A stretch of DNA of 64,000 bases from Gigaspora rosea (Eukaryota; Glomeromycota; Glomeromycetes; Diversisporales; Gigasporaceae), in assembly GCA_003550325.1 (NCBI GenBank), contig QKWP01000433.1, forward strand, positions 112,536 through 176,535, written 5' to 3'. Within the stretch, counting starts at the first letter, position 1. Each line of letters opens with the position of its first letter. The position numbers and the translations under genes were made by a program. The notes beneath the pieces are model-generated. The model saw only the letters and a list, made by a program, of their open reading frames with translations. It was not told where the DNA came from and made no database searches. This document shows, piece by piece, positions 23,135 through 35,930 of the stretch.

Positions 23135-26029
23135 ATGCCTAACGATTCAAATGCCAATGATGCTTCTAACGTTTCAAATCCAAATGATGCTGTAGTACTT
23201 TTTTCAAATGTCTTGAAAGTCCTTGTTAGAGATGTTCATCAAATTTACGTGAATGCGGAATGTAATAAAGAACTTTGTTCAATTATGGTGGATAAAATAG
23301 TAGATGGAGAATCCACTATGAGAAAAATATTAGGAAAAAATAACAGCGAAAATTATTTTCAAGAATATTTTTTGCGCTTTAAAAGATTTGAAAATGTTTT
23401 GATAAATATTAGGGATTTTACTAATAAAGTATCAACTCTCGAAGGTTTTAAAAAATTTTTCAACACAAAAGAGGTTCAAAATAATCGCAATGAGTTAATA
23501 AAAGATTTTGAAATATCTATGGAACATTTAAAATTTATTATGGATGTTGTTAATAAACTTCAAAATGAAAAAGTCGATGAATCTCTAAGGGACGCTGAAG
23601 AAGTATGTATATATAGTTATTTAGAAATGCATAATCTTATTATATTTATTTTAAAAGTTATTTTTTTTGTTAGAGCCTCAAAGCACTTGGCAATAAGCAT
23701 GATTTAGTAGCCCAAAGCGCGAACATTGCTAAAAATTCATATAATGTTCTTCCGAAAATCGGTCAAAATGAATTAAGTGAGCCTAAAATCCAAGATTCTC
23801 GTGGATCAACGCATTTTCCTATCTTTAAAAAAATTTATAAATACTCAGAAGTTGCATGTAAACCCACAAAAAAATCTAGATATTTTAATGAAGAATTGGT
23901 AATACTTGGAAAATTGGGTCAATTATTTGGTAAATTACCAAACATTCTCCAATTTTATGGTCTCTCATATGTTGATAACTATGATGTTATGGTCTTTGAA
24001 TGGGCTGAATATGGAACTTTAAAGGAGCTTTATAATAAGTATCATATTACATGGACTAGAAAAATACAAATTATTCGAGGCATTTGTCGTGGATTTGTAT
24101 ATTTACGTACTTTCAAGATTTTTCATCATGATGTGAGATGTAAGAATATTTTTGTAAGTATGATTTATGGGTAAAAGTAATTATATGGTCCCCATCAATA
24201 GAAATAAAGCAGGCTGACACCTTAAAAAGACTAATTCATTTACTTTCACAGCCCATATATTGAGAATTTTGAATGATTTAATAAGCAAAAAAAAAGCTTA
24301 GATCATTAGCTTTCTTTTAGTTTCCAGATTCATCGAGACATGAGTTGTGAAAGTTGAAACATTAACTTTTTAAAATGTTAATCTACTTGATTTCTATCGA
24401 TGACAGCCATACTTTATAAAATATGAATGAATTTTTCTCAATAACCACCTGATCTAATTTTTTCAGTTTAATTCTATAATAATGTAAAATTAAATAAAAT
24501 ATTATTAATCTGATTAGGTAGTAGTTGTTTAGAAAACTTCATTCAAAGTCTGTTCTATAAAGCAACATGTTATATTCAAATCAACTAAAATATTAAAAAT
24601 ATCGAATGCAATCGCTTTATTCTTTATTATATTTAAAGTAAATCTTGATAATCTAATAACCTATGCATATCAAACAATAGATATTGCATAACATGGAACC
24701 AAAACTTGGAAATTTCGGATGTGGTCGCCCAACTGATGCGGATACTAGAAATCTTTCTGAATTAGCAACTGATATTGTTCACTGGATGGCCCCTGAACAG
24801 ATCGATAAATATAAAAATGAGAAATATCAAGAAAAAAAATACACGTTTAATAGTGAAATTTTCAGGTATTAATTAATTTATAAGAACTATCTGAATTGTG
24901 CTTGACTTTTTTTTTTTGCAATTAGTTTAGGAATGCTTATTTGGGAACTTTGTTACGAAAAAATACCCTACGATGGTTGGGATTTTAAACGAATAATAGA
25001 TCATGTTCTAAATGGTAAACGTGAAAACCTTTCATATGGAAAATTTGACACTGCTACAGACCAAAAGATTCAAATGGAATTGATTAAAATTATTTGCGAA
25101 GGTAATTATAATCAACTTGTTTTCCATTTTTTATGCTAGATATTTATTTTCTATCTAATCGACAAATAGCATGGAGTCATACACCACAAGAGCGAATATC
25201 CATCATAGTTTTACATCAAAAACTTGAAAAATTGACTGAACACACAAATCCTTCTGATGACATAACTTTGAATGAAAAAATGCCAAACATTGAAAAGTTG
25301 AATACTGCAATACCTATAAATCCAGCATCACTAGGATTTGAACACATATCTAAAAATTCATCATATATTTCTCTTGAAGAAGGAATTAAATTTCATCAAA
25401 GTAAAAAACATGCTCATGCATGGAAGTGTTTTGAAGAAAATGCTAATCTTTGCAATCTAAAAGCAAAATATTGGCAAGGATATTATTTGTATCATGAATA
25501 TGGTGTTGTAAAACAAGATATAGAAAAGGCAAAACAACTCTATAAAGAAGCTGCTAATAGTGATCATTCTGATGCACAGTACCGATATGCGGCTTTATTA
25601 CTTTCTGATCTTAAAAAAGATAATGAAGATGTTAGGAAAGAACGCTGCGCAGAAATTCTACATTATTTCAAATTAGCAGCTGAAAATAATCATGTTGATG
25701 CAATATATTGTATGGGTGATATTTATGCTAAAGGAAAGCTTCAAGTGCAACAAACTGAACAAAATAGACAATTCGGATTAGAATATCTAAGATTAGCAGC
25801 CAAAAATAATCATCAAAAAGCAATTAATCTACTGAAGGAATTAGGTAGATTTATATTCGGTTGTTTATGAATTGAATGATTCATATTCTTCAACTAAATT
25901 TATATTTTAATATTGAAATAGAAACCTCTACGCAACCAGAACCTATGGATATGAGGTATATTTTCTTGATAGCTATGATCCATCTTTATTTTATATTAAC
26001 AACAGTATTGTTTTTTTTCTAGTAATTAA
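23135..26029 (+). CDS. MLKL-like pseudokinase with helical N-terminus and Sel1 repeats
   Basis: Spliced gene with exons 23135-23602, 23674-24153, 24681-24865, 24926-25101, 25170-25844, 25922-25955 and 26023-26029. The introns are GT..AG and phases agree; product about 674 aa. If the fifth intron is retained it ends at 25870. Residues about 10-180 are helical, without membrane segments, and resemble the four-helix-plus-brace N-terminus of MLKL-type proteins. The kinase-like domain follows: VACK lysine near 219, HHD (307-309) where HRD is expected, NFG (327-329) for DFG, and an intact APE (353-355). No glycine loop is visible. These changes predict weak or no catalysis. Sel1-like repeats span about 503-660. 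From memory, similar proteins form a family in Rhizophagus. The cell-death role is inferred from layout only. Confidence 0.75.
24154..24680 (+). other. Long second intron of the pseudokinase gene
   Basis: At 527 bp this intron is seven to nine times longer than the other large introns of the gene (60-76 bp). It starts GTAAGT after the HHD-motif exon and ends CAATAG. It is AT-rich with no recognised element ends. It splits the kinase domain between the catalytic loop and the NFG motif. Confidence 0.65.
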
Positions 26030-26380
26030 TCCTAATCTGAATTTTTAAACTTGGATAAAATATCCAAATATGTATTTTCTGATCATATTACATTTATAAC
26101 TGTAAAGTTGACTATCAGAATTTAGGGCTTTTAGTAAATATATGTTTTATAAGAAAATAATAAAAAATAAATTATCAACAATTTATCAATTGTATTCGGA
26201 TATCATTCTAAATACTTGTAATTACTAAACTGTAATAAAATTTCAGAGATATATAGCTTGTTACAACAATCATTAACACAATGAGACTTTTGATTTACGC
26301 AATTTATTGACAAGTAACCAACTAAGGATATATAAATTTTAAAACAATCAATTGATTAATAAACGACTACTTAACTCTAT

Positions 26381-28170
26381 TAGAGGTCTTACCCAGGTCA
26401 AAAAATAGTGACCCGGGTCAAACCCGACCCGAAATTTTTTGACCCGGGTTGTGACCCGGGTCAGATAGGTCATATAAGTTTTAACTTGTCTGTTAATTAT
26501 TTGTATGTGAACTTTAAGAATGACCAGAACACCGATGTATACACTAAATTCGCTACGGTGGAAGCTTGAATTTCCACTTCCAGGTTTTCATTCTGCAGCA
26601 CTTATTTAGGATAATGATTAAGAAATGAACCATATATGAGTGTTACAGGAGGAAATCTGGAAGTGGATATCTTAAGAATTATGCAGTGTGCACTAGGAAT
26701 GTGGTGAACGCAGTAAAAGGGAGAGAGTTGTTTGTATAGTTAATTAATAAAATTAAAATGATGTATATTGTGGCTAGCTGAGGTGTGAAGCGTTATATGA
26801 TTTTTCTTTTTTTTTTAATTTGTTATATTTTTTTTAATTTATTTTTTTAATTTATTTTTTTTTAATATATTTTTTATTTTAACATTTTTTATGGATTTTA
26901 TAATTTATCGCCGTAGCGAAATATCGTCAGAAATAGCGACTCGGGTTAAGAGGTTAAATTTAATGTCGCTTTTTTTTTTTAAAGTTAGCTTTTAGTGTAA
27001 TTATGCAATTTGAATTTGTAATACTGTAATAAACAAGTACAATTAGTAATTATCATGAAGCAAGCGGCAAAAATTCGTTTGCCGTTAAATACCTGCTAAG
27101 CACATGAACCTCCATAACGAAAAAAAATCTCGAATTCTATCACAGAAAGTTTATCCACCCGTTTTCTACTTATTTAATATTAAAGATCAAATGTAAATTT
27201 TAAATCATATTTAAGTAATTGTAACCGGAAGTTATTTAAGATTTTAACGTTAACATAAAATTATCTTTTAAAATTTATTTATAAAAGACGAATTTTGAAA
27301 ATATTAAAAATATATGTGCCCAGGTAATTCTGCGTCATACGAATCAGTGCCCATCGTGGCTTGAGCATAACTCAAATTTACTTCCTGCACATAAGAAGTT
27401 TCGTCGTTACTACATATTAACAAACGTAAATTAGTAATCATATATTCAATATATGTGTATAAAATACAAGGCACTTATCTATTACATCTTTCATCTCAAT
27501 TTTCTTACTTCTTTCGCCTCGATTTTCTAACAATTTGCTTATAAAATAATCTTTATCTTCGATTGTAAATATTATCAGTTATCGTTATGTCAAACACATT
27601 ACTAATCCGCTCACCAGAAAACCAAAATACTTGTAGAAAGTGTGGTGAAAAAGGCATAATATACTAACTTGTAATCGAAGACGCAGACAGAAAGAATTAA
27701 TTTACTCATATAAATGCTGCCTTTATGCTATACGTCTAAAAATTACATTGAAATGTTTCGCTAATTCAATGTAACGATCTTTTTTTTTTAAAAAAAAAAT
27801 AAAGAATATTAAATAATAACACAAATGCTTTTATGAATAAAAGTTGATAACCGTATACGTAATATTTCTTCAACCATGTGATTACATTGGGCCGTATTTT
27901 AAATATCAAAATTAGGCCTTAATAAATAAATAAATGCAAGTGACGTAACTCAATATTAATAAATTTTGACAGGTTCCTTAACCCGGGCATTTTTTGGGCC
28001 ACGTGACGCAAATTCTGGTCAAACCAAAAAATTAAATTTTTGTTTTGACCAGAATTTATCATAACGTGGCCCAAAAAATGCCCGGGTCACCCAAATTTTG
28101 ACCCGTGACCCGCATAACCCGTGGCATTTTCTGACCCTTACGGGTCAATCCGACCCGGGTAATTTCACTA
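26381..28170. mobile_element. hAT-like element with GACCCGGGT arms (1.79 kb)
   Basis: Perfect 8-bp duplications AACTCTAT (26373-26380, 28171-28178) flank TAGAGGTCTTACCCAGGTCA and ACCCGGGTAATTTCACTA. Both arms iterate GACCCGGGTC/GACCCG words. Near the right end a hairpin is formed by GGGCATTTTTTGGGCCACGT (27984) and its reverse complement (28065). The interior is AT-rich and carries no open frame long enough for a transposase. It starts 351 bp after the pseudokinase gene. Confidence 0.93.
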
Positions 28171-28199
28171 AACTCTATTCAGTTGCTAATTATTGGATA

Positions 28200-28345
28200 T
28201 TTGATTACGTATGCAATGCTGTCGATAACAGTAATTTGGCAAATGAGCACGTGCCACGGAGCGGCACGTGCAGCCAATCATTTGCCAAATTACTGTATTC
28301 GACAATTTGCCCAGTATTGGTGTTATCCGGCAATTTATGATCATG
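28200..28345. mobile_element. Small palindromic element with a CACGTG-rich centre
   Basis: ACAGTAATTTGGCAAATGA at 28228 and its reverse complement ending at 28297 flank a centre of GCACGTGCCACGGAGCGGCACGTGC. The looser outer arms include ATTGG and ATTGCC words. The size and hairpin suit a MITE, but no target duplication was found. Confidence 0.5.
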
Positions 28346-28794
28346 ATTCGTAGGGAGTTATCGACTGAGTTTTAATTTAATTAAATAAACATGTTTACAG
28401 CGTAACACATGAAAAATAACAGGTTTCATGATCATATGAGTTTGCCGGATAATATTCAATAACCGACGGCTATTGCTAAATAACCTACTGATCACGATTA
28501 TAACCGGCGGTTATGACCACTTAATAGTGTTGCAAATCTCTAAAATAACAAAATTACGGTTTAGATGCAAATTCCGATTATTGCTTTATTTTGATTGGTT
28601 GTTTATAAGGTATGCCATTTTCTTAATGTTTAATTGGCTGATCAAAAAATAAGTGTACAAGATTAATTAGAATTACAGTCCTTCGGACCTTTAATATATC
28701 TATTTCCCTATTACATTTTATTTAGAAAAAAAAAACCCCCAAATTTAAGACAAATTATTATAATTCGGTTCTTAAAAATTAACTAATTCAGACC

Positions 28795-31240
28795 TTGGTT
28801 ACAATTATCAACACGGAATAGGAGTTGAAATGGATAACATAAGGCATTCATTATTACAAAAAATCTGCCGTGCTGCGGGATATGTAGTGTTGGTGGAATT
28901 GGTTTGAAAAATGAACATAAAGCATTTATTTATTATCAAAATTTGCAATGATGGGACTTGCTAGTGGAATATTTGCATCATTTATTATCAAAAATCTGTT
29001 GTCATGCAATATTTAGTTATCAATATGGAATCTATGGCATCACTAGATACTAGATTTTGTATAAAAAAAGGAAGAACCAATTCATACAATTTTTGTTTTT
29101 ATTTTTGTTTGTTATAATATTATAGAATTTATTTTTAAACTTGGGCCATTTAAACCTAAAATACACTTTTTTATAAAATTTTTGAAATAATTTTATTTAT
29201 TTTTACTTTGTCAGTTTTTATCAATATAGAACTCTAACATTTATTCATTGGCTTGGAAATTTATTGAAATATTAAATTATTTTGAAATATGGAAAAATTG
29301 AAAAGGACGAACATATGGTATTTATTTATATTAATATAGAACTCTAACATTTATTCATTGGCTTGGAAATTTATTTAAATATTAAATTATTTTGAATATG
29401 GAAAAATTGAAAAGGACAAACATATGATATTTGTTTATTATCAAAAATCTGCTGAGATGGGAAACGCTGAAGAACATTTAATGTTGGACATTGGTATGAA
29501 AATGGAATCGGAGTTAAAAAAGATAGACACAAAGCATTCAATTATTATCAAAAATCAGCAGAGATGGAGATGGCATAGTTATAGAAATGAACCTGGAATT
29601 GATAAGGTTGAGCATAAGGCATTCATCTATTATCAAAATCTGCAGAGATGGTAGAATATTTGCTGGGAGAAAGTTATCAAAATGAATTGGAATAAAAATG
29701 GATGAATCAAAAATCTGCAGAATTGGACAGCACTGGCGGAATAAGAAAAGTTGGTTACTGTTATCGAAATGGAATTGGAATTGAAAAGGATGAATTTAAG
29801 GCATCGATTTATTATCAAAAATCTGCTGATATTGGGATTCTTATGGAGTATCTATAATTGAATTTTGTTATCATCACGAATTGGAGTTAAAAAGGATGAA
29901 AATAAGGCATTCATTTATTATCAAAATTTGCCGTGGTGGGTGACGTTATTGGAACATTTAATGTTGGATATTGTTATGATGAAGGAATTGAAGTTGAAAA
30001 GATAAGCATATGACATTTAATCAAAAATCTGCTGAGAGTGGGTCCGTTGGCGGAACATATAATTTTGGATATTCTTATCTAAATGGGATTGGAGTTGAAA
30101 AGAATGAACATAAATCATTCATTTATTACATAAAATCTGCAGCTATTGGGTCCGCTAGCGGAGCATAAAATGCTGGATATTGTTATTTAAATGGGATTGG
30201 ATGAAAAGTATGAACATAAGGCGTTCATTTATTATCAAAAATCTGCAGAGTTGGGTGACGCTGATAGAGTATTTCAAGTTATCAAAATGAAATTGGGGCT
30301 GAAAAGAACCAATATAAGGCATTAGGCATTCATTTATTATCAAAAATCTACAGATCCTGGAAATGCTAGAGGAATATATAATGTTGGATGTTGCTATCTT
30401 TTTGGATTGGTGTGAAAAAGATGAAAAATAAGGCATTTATTTGTTGTCAAAAATCTGCAAATATATGGAATTCTGCTGCATCATTTATTGTTGGATATTG
30501 TTATAGAAATGGAATTGAAATTGGAGTTAAAAAGGACGAACAAAAGACACTCATTTGTTATCAAAAATCTGCAGAGTTAGATAAGTCTAATGGAATATTT
30601 CAAGTTGAATACTGTTATCTCTATGGAATTTGGCATTTGTTTATTATCAAAAATCTACAGAGAGGGGACACGCTAGCGGAACATGCGCTGCCGGATATTG
30701 TTATCAATATGGAATTGGAGTTGAAAAGGATGAAAACAAGGCATTCATTTATTATCAAAAGTCAGCAGAGATGGTGTGGAACATATAATGTTGGGTATTG
30801 TTATCAAAATGGAATTGGAGTTGAAAAAGATAAACATAAGACATTTAAATGGTATTTGAAATCTGCTAAAGGTGCAATTTGGAAGGACAATATCGCCTTG
30901 GACTCTGCTATGAAAAGTTAGGTGCTAAAAAGAATAAAGAAGTGGCATTTAAACGGCAATTAAAATCTGCGGAAGCTGGTAATTCTGAAGGACAATATAA
31001 TCTTGGAAATTGTTATGAAAATGAATTGTAGTTGAAAAGAACTGTTATAAACGTTTGTACATTACAAAAAATCTGCTGATATGAACCATAAAGAAGATTT
31101 AGATAGGATGGCAAGTCCAGATAGAATATTTTATGTGGTTTTTTTATGAAAAAGGTATTGGAGTTGAAGAAGATAAATAAAAAGCAGTCAACCATTATCA
31201 AAATTCGCAAAATTAGGAAATGTATATTGCTAATATCTAG
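28795..31240 (+). pseudogene. Broken Sel1-repeat gene
   Basis: Translations in alternating frames give many copies of the Sel1 consensus seen in the 43100-45061 protein (GYCYxxGIGVEKDEHKAF, IYYQKSAE). The longest intact pieces are 29424-29654 and 30388-30921. Frameshifts occur about every one to three repeats and several stops are present. The segment 29220-29328 is tandemly duplicated at 29330-29440. The DNA repeat period is about 108 bp. It probably derives from a gene like the minus-strand Sel1 gene. No kinase exon was seen next to it. It could still be transcribed, but no single protein can be read. Confidence 0.8.
29220..29440 (+). repeat. Two tandem copies of about 110 bp
   Basis: Both copies contain AATATAGAACTCTAACATTT, ATTCATTGGCTTGGAAATTT and GGAAAAATTGAAAAGGAC. 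They differ by a few substitutions and one indel. They lie within the Sel1 pseudogene but are only partly Sel1-derived. Confidence 0.85.
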
Positions 31241-31249
31241 CATATTCAA

Positions 31250-32467
31250 TCAGCAATTAAAAATATCGAATTTATTCAAAAAACGTACGTTGTGATGGGT
31301 AAATTGTGTCTTGAAATAAATTATTCTTTGTATCACTGGTCGGAAGTATATTTAATTGCGGTGGTTTGGATAGTATTTAGCCAAAATTAGTATAGTAAGC
31401 TAATTATATGTTTCACCCGATTTGAAGGCTGGGAAGGTCGAATAAGTTTGATTAATTTAATTTATCTATTTAGTTACATTTATTACATTTGTCTAATTAG
31501 TCGAATTAGTATAATTAGTCGAATTAGTTTAATTTATCGAACTTGATAACTTGTTATAACAAGTAAGAGAGTAGAATTAACGCAGTCATGTAAAAATTAT
31601 GAATACGATGTCTTTGGTATTCACAATAAGGCAGTTAAAAAAAGCTCGAAGTTAGAAAAGCTCAAAGATAGAGTGACATAATCTAGAGCTCTATTCGACC
31701 CTAGTTATTCGGACAAGTCTATCCACGTCTCAATCGAAGCCTTACCGTTATTAGGGTTAAATAGAGTAGTTTAGTTGATTTTAGTTAGTCTTAGTAGTGT
31801 ATAGTTGCGATGCTTACACGGAGTGTTCATTTTCGCCCCTCACAACGTACGTATAACATCGCACAATGTTACTTTTCAACAAATTTGATGTAAAGAAAAG
31901 ATCTTATGCATTTATAATTTTATATTAATTGCATAATAATAATTTGATTTTGTCTATTTTCTAGACTTAAAAGTTGTTGTAATTGTTATATGTATATGAC
32001 AGGAAAAATCCTGCTGATAAATAGACAACATGAATGAATGATTGACAATGAAGTTCATTCAGATATCATTAATAGCAAAATTGCAAACATTATACTGCAC
32101 CTATCTGCTATCCGAAGCTTACTATGTCACATTATATCACTATTAAAAGCAGAAAAAATATTTCTTGATAATATTTAATAATGAAAAAATTTTTAATGTG
32201 ATTATTAAACTGATAAATTTCAAGTACTAAATATTTCAACCTGTTTGACTGTTTTCATATATACCAGTACTTGTATTTGGAATGATTTGACATGATGAAA
32301 AATATTATTATAAGGTAGCTGCGTGACATCATCACTCAAAACCAGGAACAAAAAGTAGATTTCAGATGAAGTTGCAGGTGAAACTGGTTCACATAGCTTC
32401 AAACATGAATTTCTTGTTTGAGACTAAAAAGCGAGAATATAATCAAGGAGAGACAGGAGAGACTTAT
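31250..32467. other. Intergenic stretch before the intact Gypsy element
   Basis: No gene was found. A short cluster of AATTAGTCGAATTAGT words lies at 31490-31545. At 32315-32350 the sequence GTAGCTGCGTGACATC with AAAACCAGGAAC resembles one near 56830-56872, so it is probably an old shared repeat. Confidence 0.45.
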
Positions 32468-32472
32468 TCTAC

Positions 32473-32801
32473 TGTCACAAGCTAAGCCTCAACCCATGAC
32501 ACCGGTACCCGTGATGCAGTACCCGCGAGTCAAGGCTGTAAAAAAAACCCGTGACCGAAAGTAACTCAGGATCCAAAGTCGTTCCGACCCCGAGATCGTA
32601 GTAATTAGTCATGGCGTTAGTAATTATATTATTACTATAACGCATAAGAAATGTAGTCACCATAGCGTAGGGAAGAAAATAGATTAGTAATAGTATATAA
32701 GAGAGACAAAATGTAAACTATTATACTTAGCTTAATCAAAAAACTTTCCAAGCTTCGCTTAAAATTAATAAAACCTGTGTTTCATTTTTTGCCTTGTTAC
32801 A
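32473..32801 (+). repeat. 5' LTR of the Gypsy element
   Basis: It starts TGTCACAAGC and ends CTTGTTACA (TG..CA). It contains AGTATATAAGAGAG, a plausible promoter-type TATA region, near 32692. No TGG-type tRNA primer site follows directly (the next bases are GTTTTATTAAGC), so priming may be unconventional. Confidence 0.93.
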
Positions 32802-32901
32802 GTTTTATTAAGCTACTTTCTTGTCTCGATCTTACCTTCTTGTACATCCTAAGAAATTAAAATTCTAATAAATACTTCTGAAAATTAATAAACAAACAAC
32901 A

Positions 32902-33861
32902 ATGGCAGAACTTAATGATACCTTAGCCGCCTTAAATCAAATTCAACAAGAAAATCAAGTATTGCGTCAAGAGAATGCGGAACTCTGGGATGCATTAAAC
33001 CAACTTCAAATGCAAGAAGCAATTCCTATTCGTAAAGTAGCCACCCCTATTCAGCAAAGAGAACCGAAAATTAGTCTTCCGGATAAGTTTGATGGAACCC
33101 ATACTAAATTCAGGGGGTTTATCAATCAAGTCCGACTTATCATCTGGATGCAACCTAATCAGTACCTGGATAGTCAGACTCAAGTAGGACTTATCGGAAG
33201 TCTACTAACTGGCCCAGCCCTTGCATGGTTTGCACCACTTCTTGAAACTGAAAATAGGGTACTTGGAGATTTTGATGCTCTTGTTAGAGAGTTCGAATCC
33301 ACATTTGGAGAGACGGGCAAAGCTAGAATAGCGGCAAACAAGATTCGGAAACTTACCCAAGGCAACAAACCAGCCTCTAGTTATGCCTCTGAGTTTTGTC
33401 AGGTCGCTAGTGATCTTGATTGGGGAGAGACAGCACTAATGGATCAATTTAGAACTGGACTCAGGGATGACGTGAAAGATTTACTACTTACCATGGATGA
33501 CCCCATTTCCCTTAATGATGCGATTACCAAAGCTGTCTCATGTGATAACTGACTTTTTGAACGACGTCGAGAATGACAGCAGGGTAATTATACTAATACC
33601 AATTGGAATCAACCAACAACATCCAGTAAGCACAGTTCAGGTCCAGAACCCATGCAACTTGATGTAGTAAGAGCACGCACCTTTTCCAATGAAGAAAAGA
33701 AAAGACACAAGGTGAACAACCTTTGTTTGTATTGTGGCGAACCCGGTCACTTTGCTAAGACCTGCAAGAAAAAGAATAATAGCAGTCCATGGCATCGGGT
33801 TGACATGACTGTTGTAACTCAAGACCAAGTCTCGGTAAAAGAGGAGCCCCAACTGCAGTAG
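32902..33861 (+). pseudogene. Gag of the Gypsy element, split by two TGA codons
   Basis: An ATG at 32902 opens a 216-codon frame to a TGA at 33550. A second TGA lies at 33574. The same frame then runs to 33861, so about 320 codons belong to one Gag. The first part has a coiled-coil start (LNQIQQENQVLRQENAELWD) and the retrotransposon Gag core (FDGTHTKFRGFINQVRLI). The second has a CCHC zinc knuckle, [14 protein letters not shown], near 33724-33765. Both TGA codons could come from CGA by one C-to-T transition. A frame change follows near 33850 before the protease. Confidence 0.85.
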
Positions 33862-35284
33862 GGAAACTGCAGTTGGAGGCTAATGAAGTCATGTACCCCT
33901 TACAATTAAAACTGACAAATGCTTTTACTATACCAGTACACTTAGGGCTTTCGAATAATTCAATGATATGTGTTAATGCATTAATCGACTCGGGAGCATT
34001 AGCATGTTTTATGGATGCCACGTGCACGTATGATCTTCGACTCCCTATAAAAAAGAAAAATATGCCACTGTTAGTAGAAGTGGTTGATAGACGTGAAATA
34101 GCTTCTGGTGCCGTTACCCATGAAACAGGACCACTAAGACTCCGTTACTTAAATCATTGTGAGGAAATCACATTCAACTTAATTCCATTAGCACATCACC
34201 CAATTATTTTAGGATTATCATGGCTAAGTATATACAACCCTTCAATTGATTGGCGGCAACGTACATTGACCTTTTCCGATAATGCTTGTACGCACCATCT
34301 TCACCGGCTTGATGATGGGGCACAAATCTGTCACATGGAGCTAATTTGCCACGTGACTCCTGTGCTGGAAAGCTCAGATGCACGTGCCCTAATGCTACCT
34401 ACATAATATGAGGATTTTAATGATGTATTCAGTAAAAAGAAGGCCGGTAAGTTACCCGTACAAGGCCTTATGACTGTGCTATTGATTTACACCCCGGGGA
34501 ACATCCTCCGTGGGGCCGATTTACGAATTATCCGTACTGGAATTACAGACCCTAAAGCAATATATTAGAAAATCTGGCCAAAGGCTACATCCGACACTCT
34601 AAATCCCCTGCTGGTGCCCCCGTCCTATTTGTTAAAAAGAAGAATGGTACACTGCAGCTATGTGTGGATTATAAAGGCTTAAATCATGTTACCATAAAAA
34701 ATAGATATCCTCTTTCGCTCGTTTCCAAACTGTTACATCGTCTTGCCGAGGCCCGTATATTTACTAAAATTGACTTGAGAAGTGCATATAATTTAGTTAG
34801 AATTAGACCTGGTGACGAATGGAAAACTGCATTCTGTACACGTTATGGGCAGTTCGAGTATTTGGTTATGCCATTTGGCCTCACCAATGCTTCTGCAGTC
34901 TTCCAACATTTGATGAACGATGTCCTTCATGAATTCTTAGACAGCTTCGTTATCATATACCTGGATGATATCTTGATCTACTCAGCAAATTCGGATGAAC
35001 ACGTAGTGCATATAAGAATGGTACTCGATCGACTTCATCAATTTGGACTATATGCTAAACTCGAGAAATGTGAGTTCGACAAGACCAGTGTGGAATTTTT
35101 GGGATATTTAATTACACCTAATAGTATACAAATGGATGCAAAGAAGGTTGAAACAATACTCACCTGGCTAGTTCCAAAAACTCTTCGGGAAGTACAGCAA
35201 TTTCTAGGATTTGCAAATTATTATAGACAATTCGTCAAAAACTACTTGCAAATCGTAACACCGTTAACAAATTTAACTTGCTGA
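33849..35284 (+). pseudogene. Protease and reverse transcriptase of the Gypsy element
   Basis: The retropepsin region contains LIDSGALACFMDA (near 33982), with the D-S-G active triad. It is open to a stop near 34404. Between 34410 and 34660 the frame shifts twice. The reverse transcriptase then runs 34664-35284 with [25 protein letters not shown] and the catalytic YLDDILIYS, followed by [11 protein letters not shown]. It stops at a TGA at 35282. The frame differs from Gag, and I see no clean programmed slip site. Confidence 0.88.
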
Positions 35285-35930
35285 CCTAATAATCCGTTCC
35301 AATGGACCGTGGCGGCTACTATAGCTTTTAATGCATTAAAAACTGCTTTCACCACGGCCCCTTTTCTGGCTCACACTGATCCGGCTAAACCATTTTTCCT
35401 TGAAACTGATGCATCTGATTATGCATTAGGTGCAATTCTTTCACAAAAACAGGAAGACAGCCTCCTTCACCCCGTCGCTTTTTTTTTATGGAAGTTTAGT
35501 CCTGCAGAAATAAATTATGATATTTATGAAAAAGAGCTTCTAGCCATAGTTACTGCCTTTAAACAATAGCGCCATTACCTTGAAGGTGCTCAACATAAAA
35601 CGATCGTATACTGTGATCACAAAAATCTGCAACAATTCGCCACTTCTAAAATTCTCAATCGTCGACAAGCCCGTTAGTTGTTAGTTTTATTTAACTTCAA
35701 CTTTGAGATATCTTTTCGACCCGGAAAAGATCAATGAAAAGCAGATGCTTTGTCACAGAGATCCGATTATAAACTGAATTCAACAGCCCCACGACCTATT
35801 ACAATATTGGACCCAGATAAATTAGTAATCAATGCAGCATCAACCATATCTGATGCTAATGACCTACTGAGTCGTATCTGTCTTCAGTTTCAGTCAGACC
35901 CTCTTGCACCTTGCAACTGAAGTATCAAAA
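35285..35930 (+). pseudogene. RNase H of the Gypsy element
   Basis: The frame continues from the reverse transcriptase after the TGA. It shows FFLETDASDYALGAILSQ, with the first catalytic Asp, then YEKELLAIVTAFKQ, a TAG, and [10 protein letters not shown]. Further stops follow near 35676 and 35737. Several are one transition away from the Trp or Arg codons usual at these sites. The C-terminal part ending in KADALS is present. Confidence 0.85.

Noticed and set aside
28098-28340. An 80-codon frame
   Set aside because: It crosses the end of the hAT-like element and the adjoining palindrome, with no domain.
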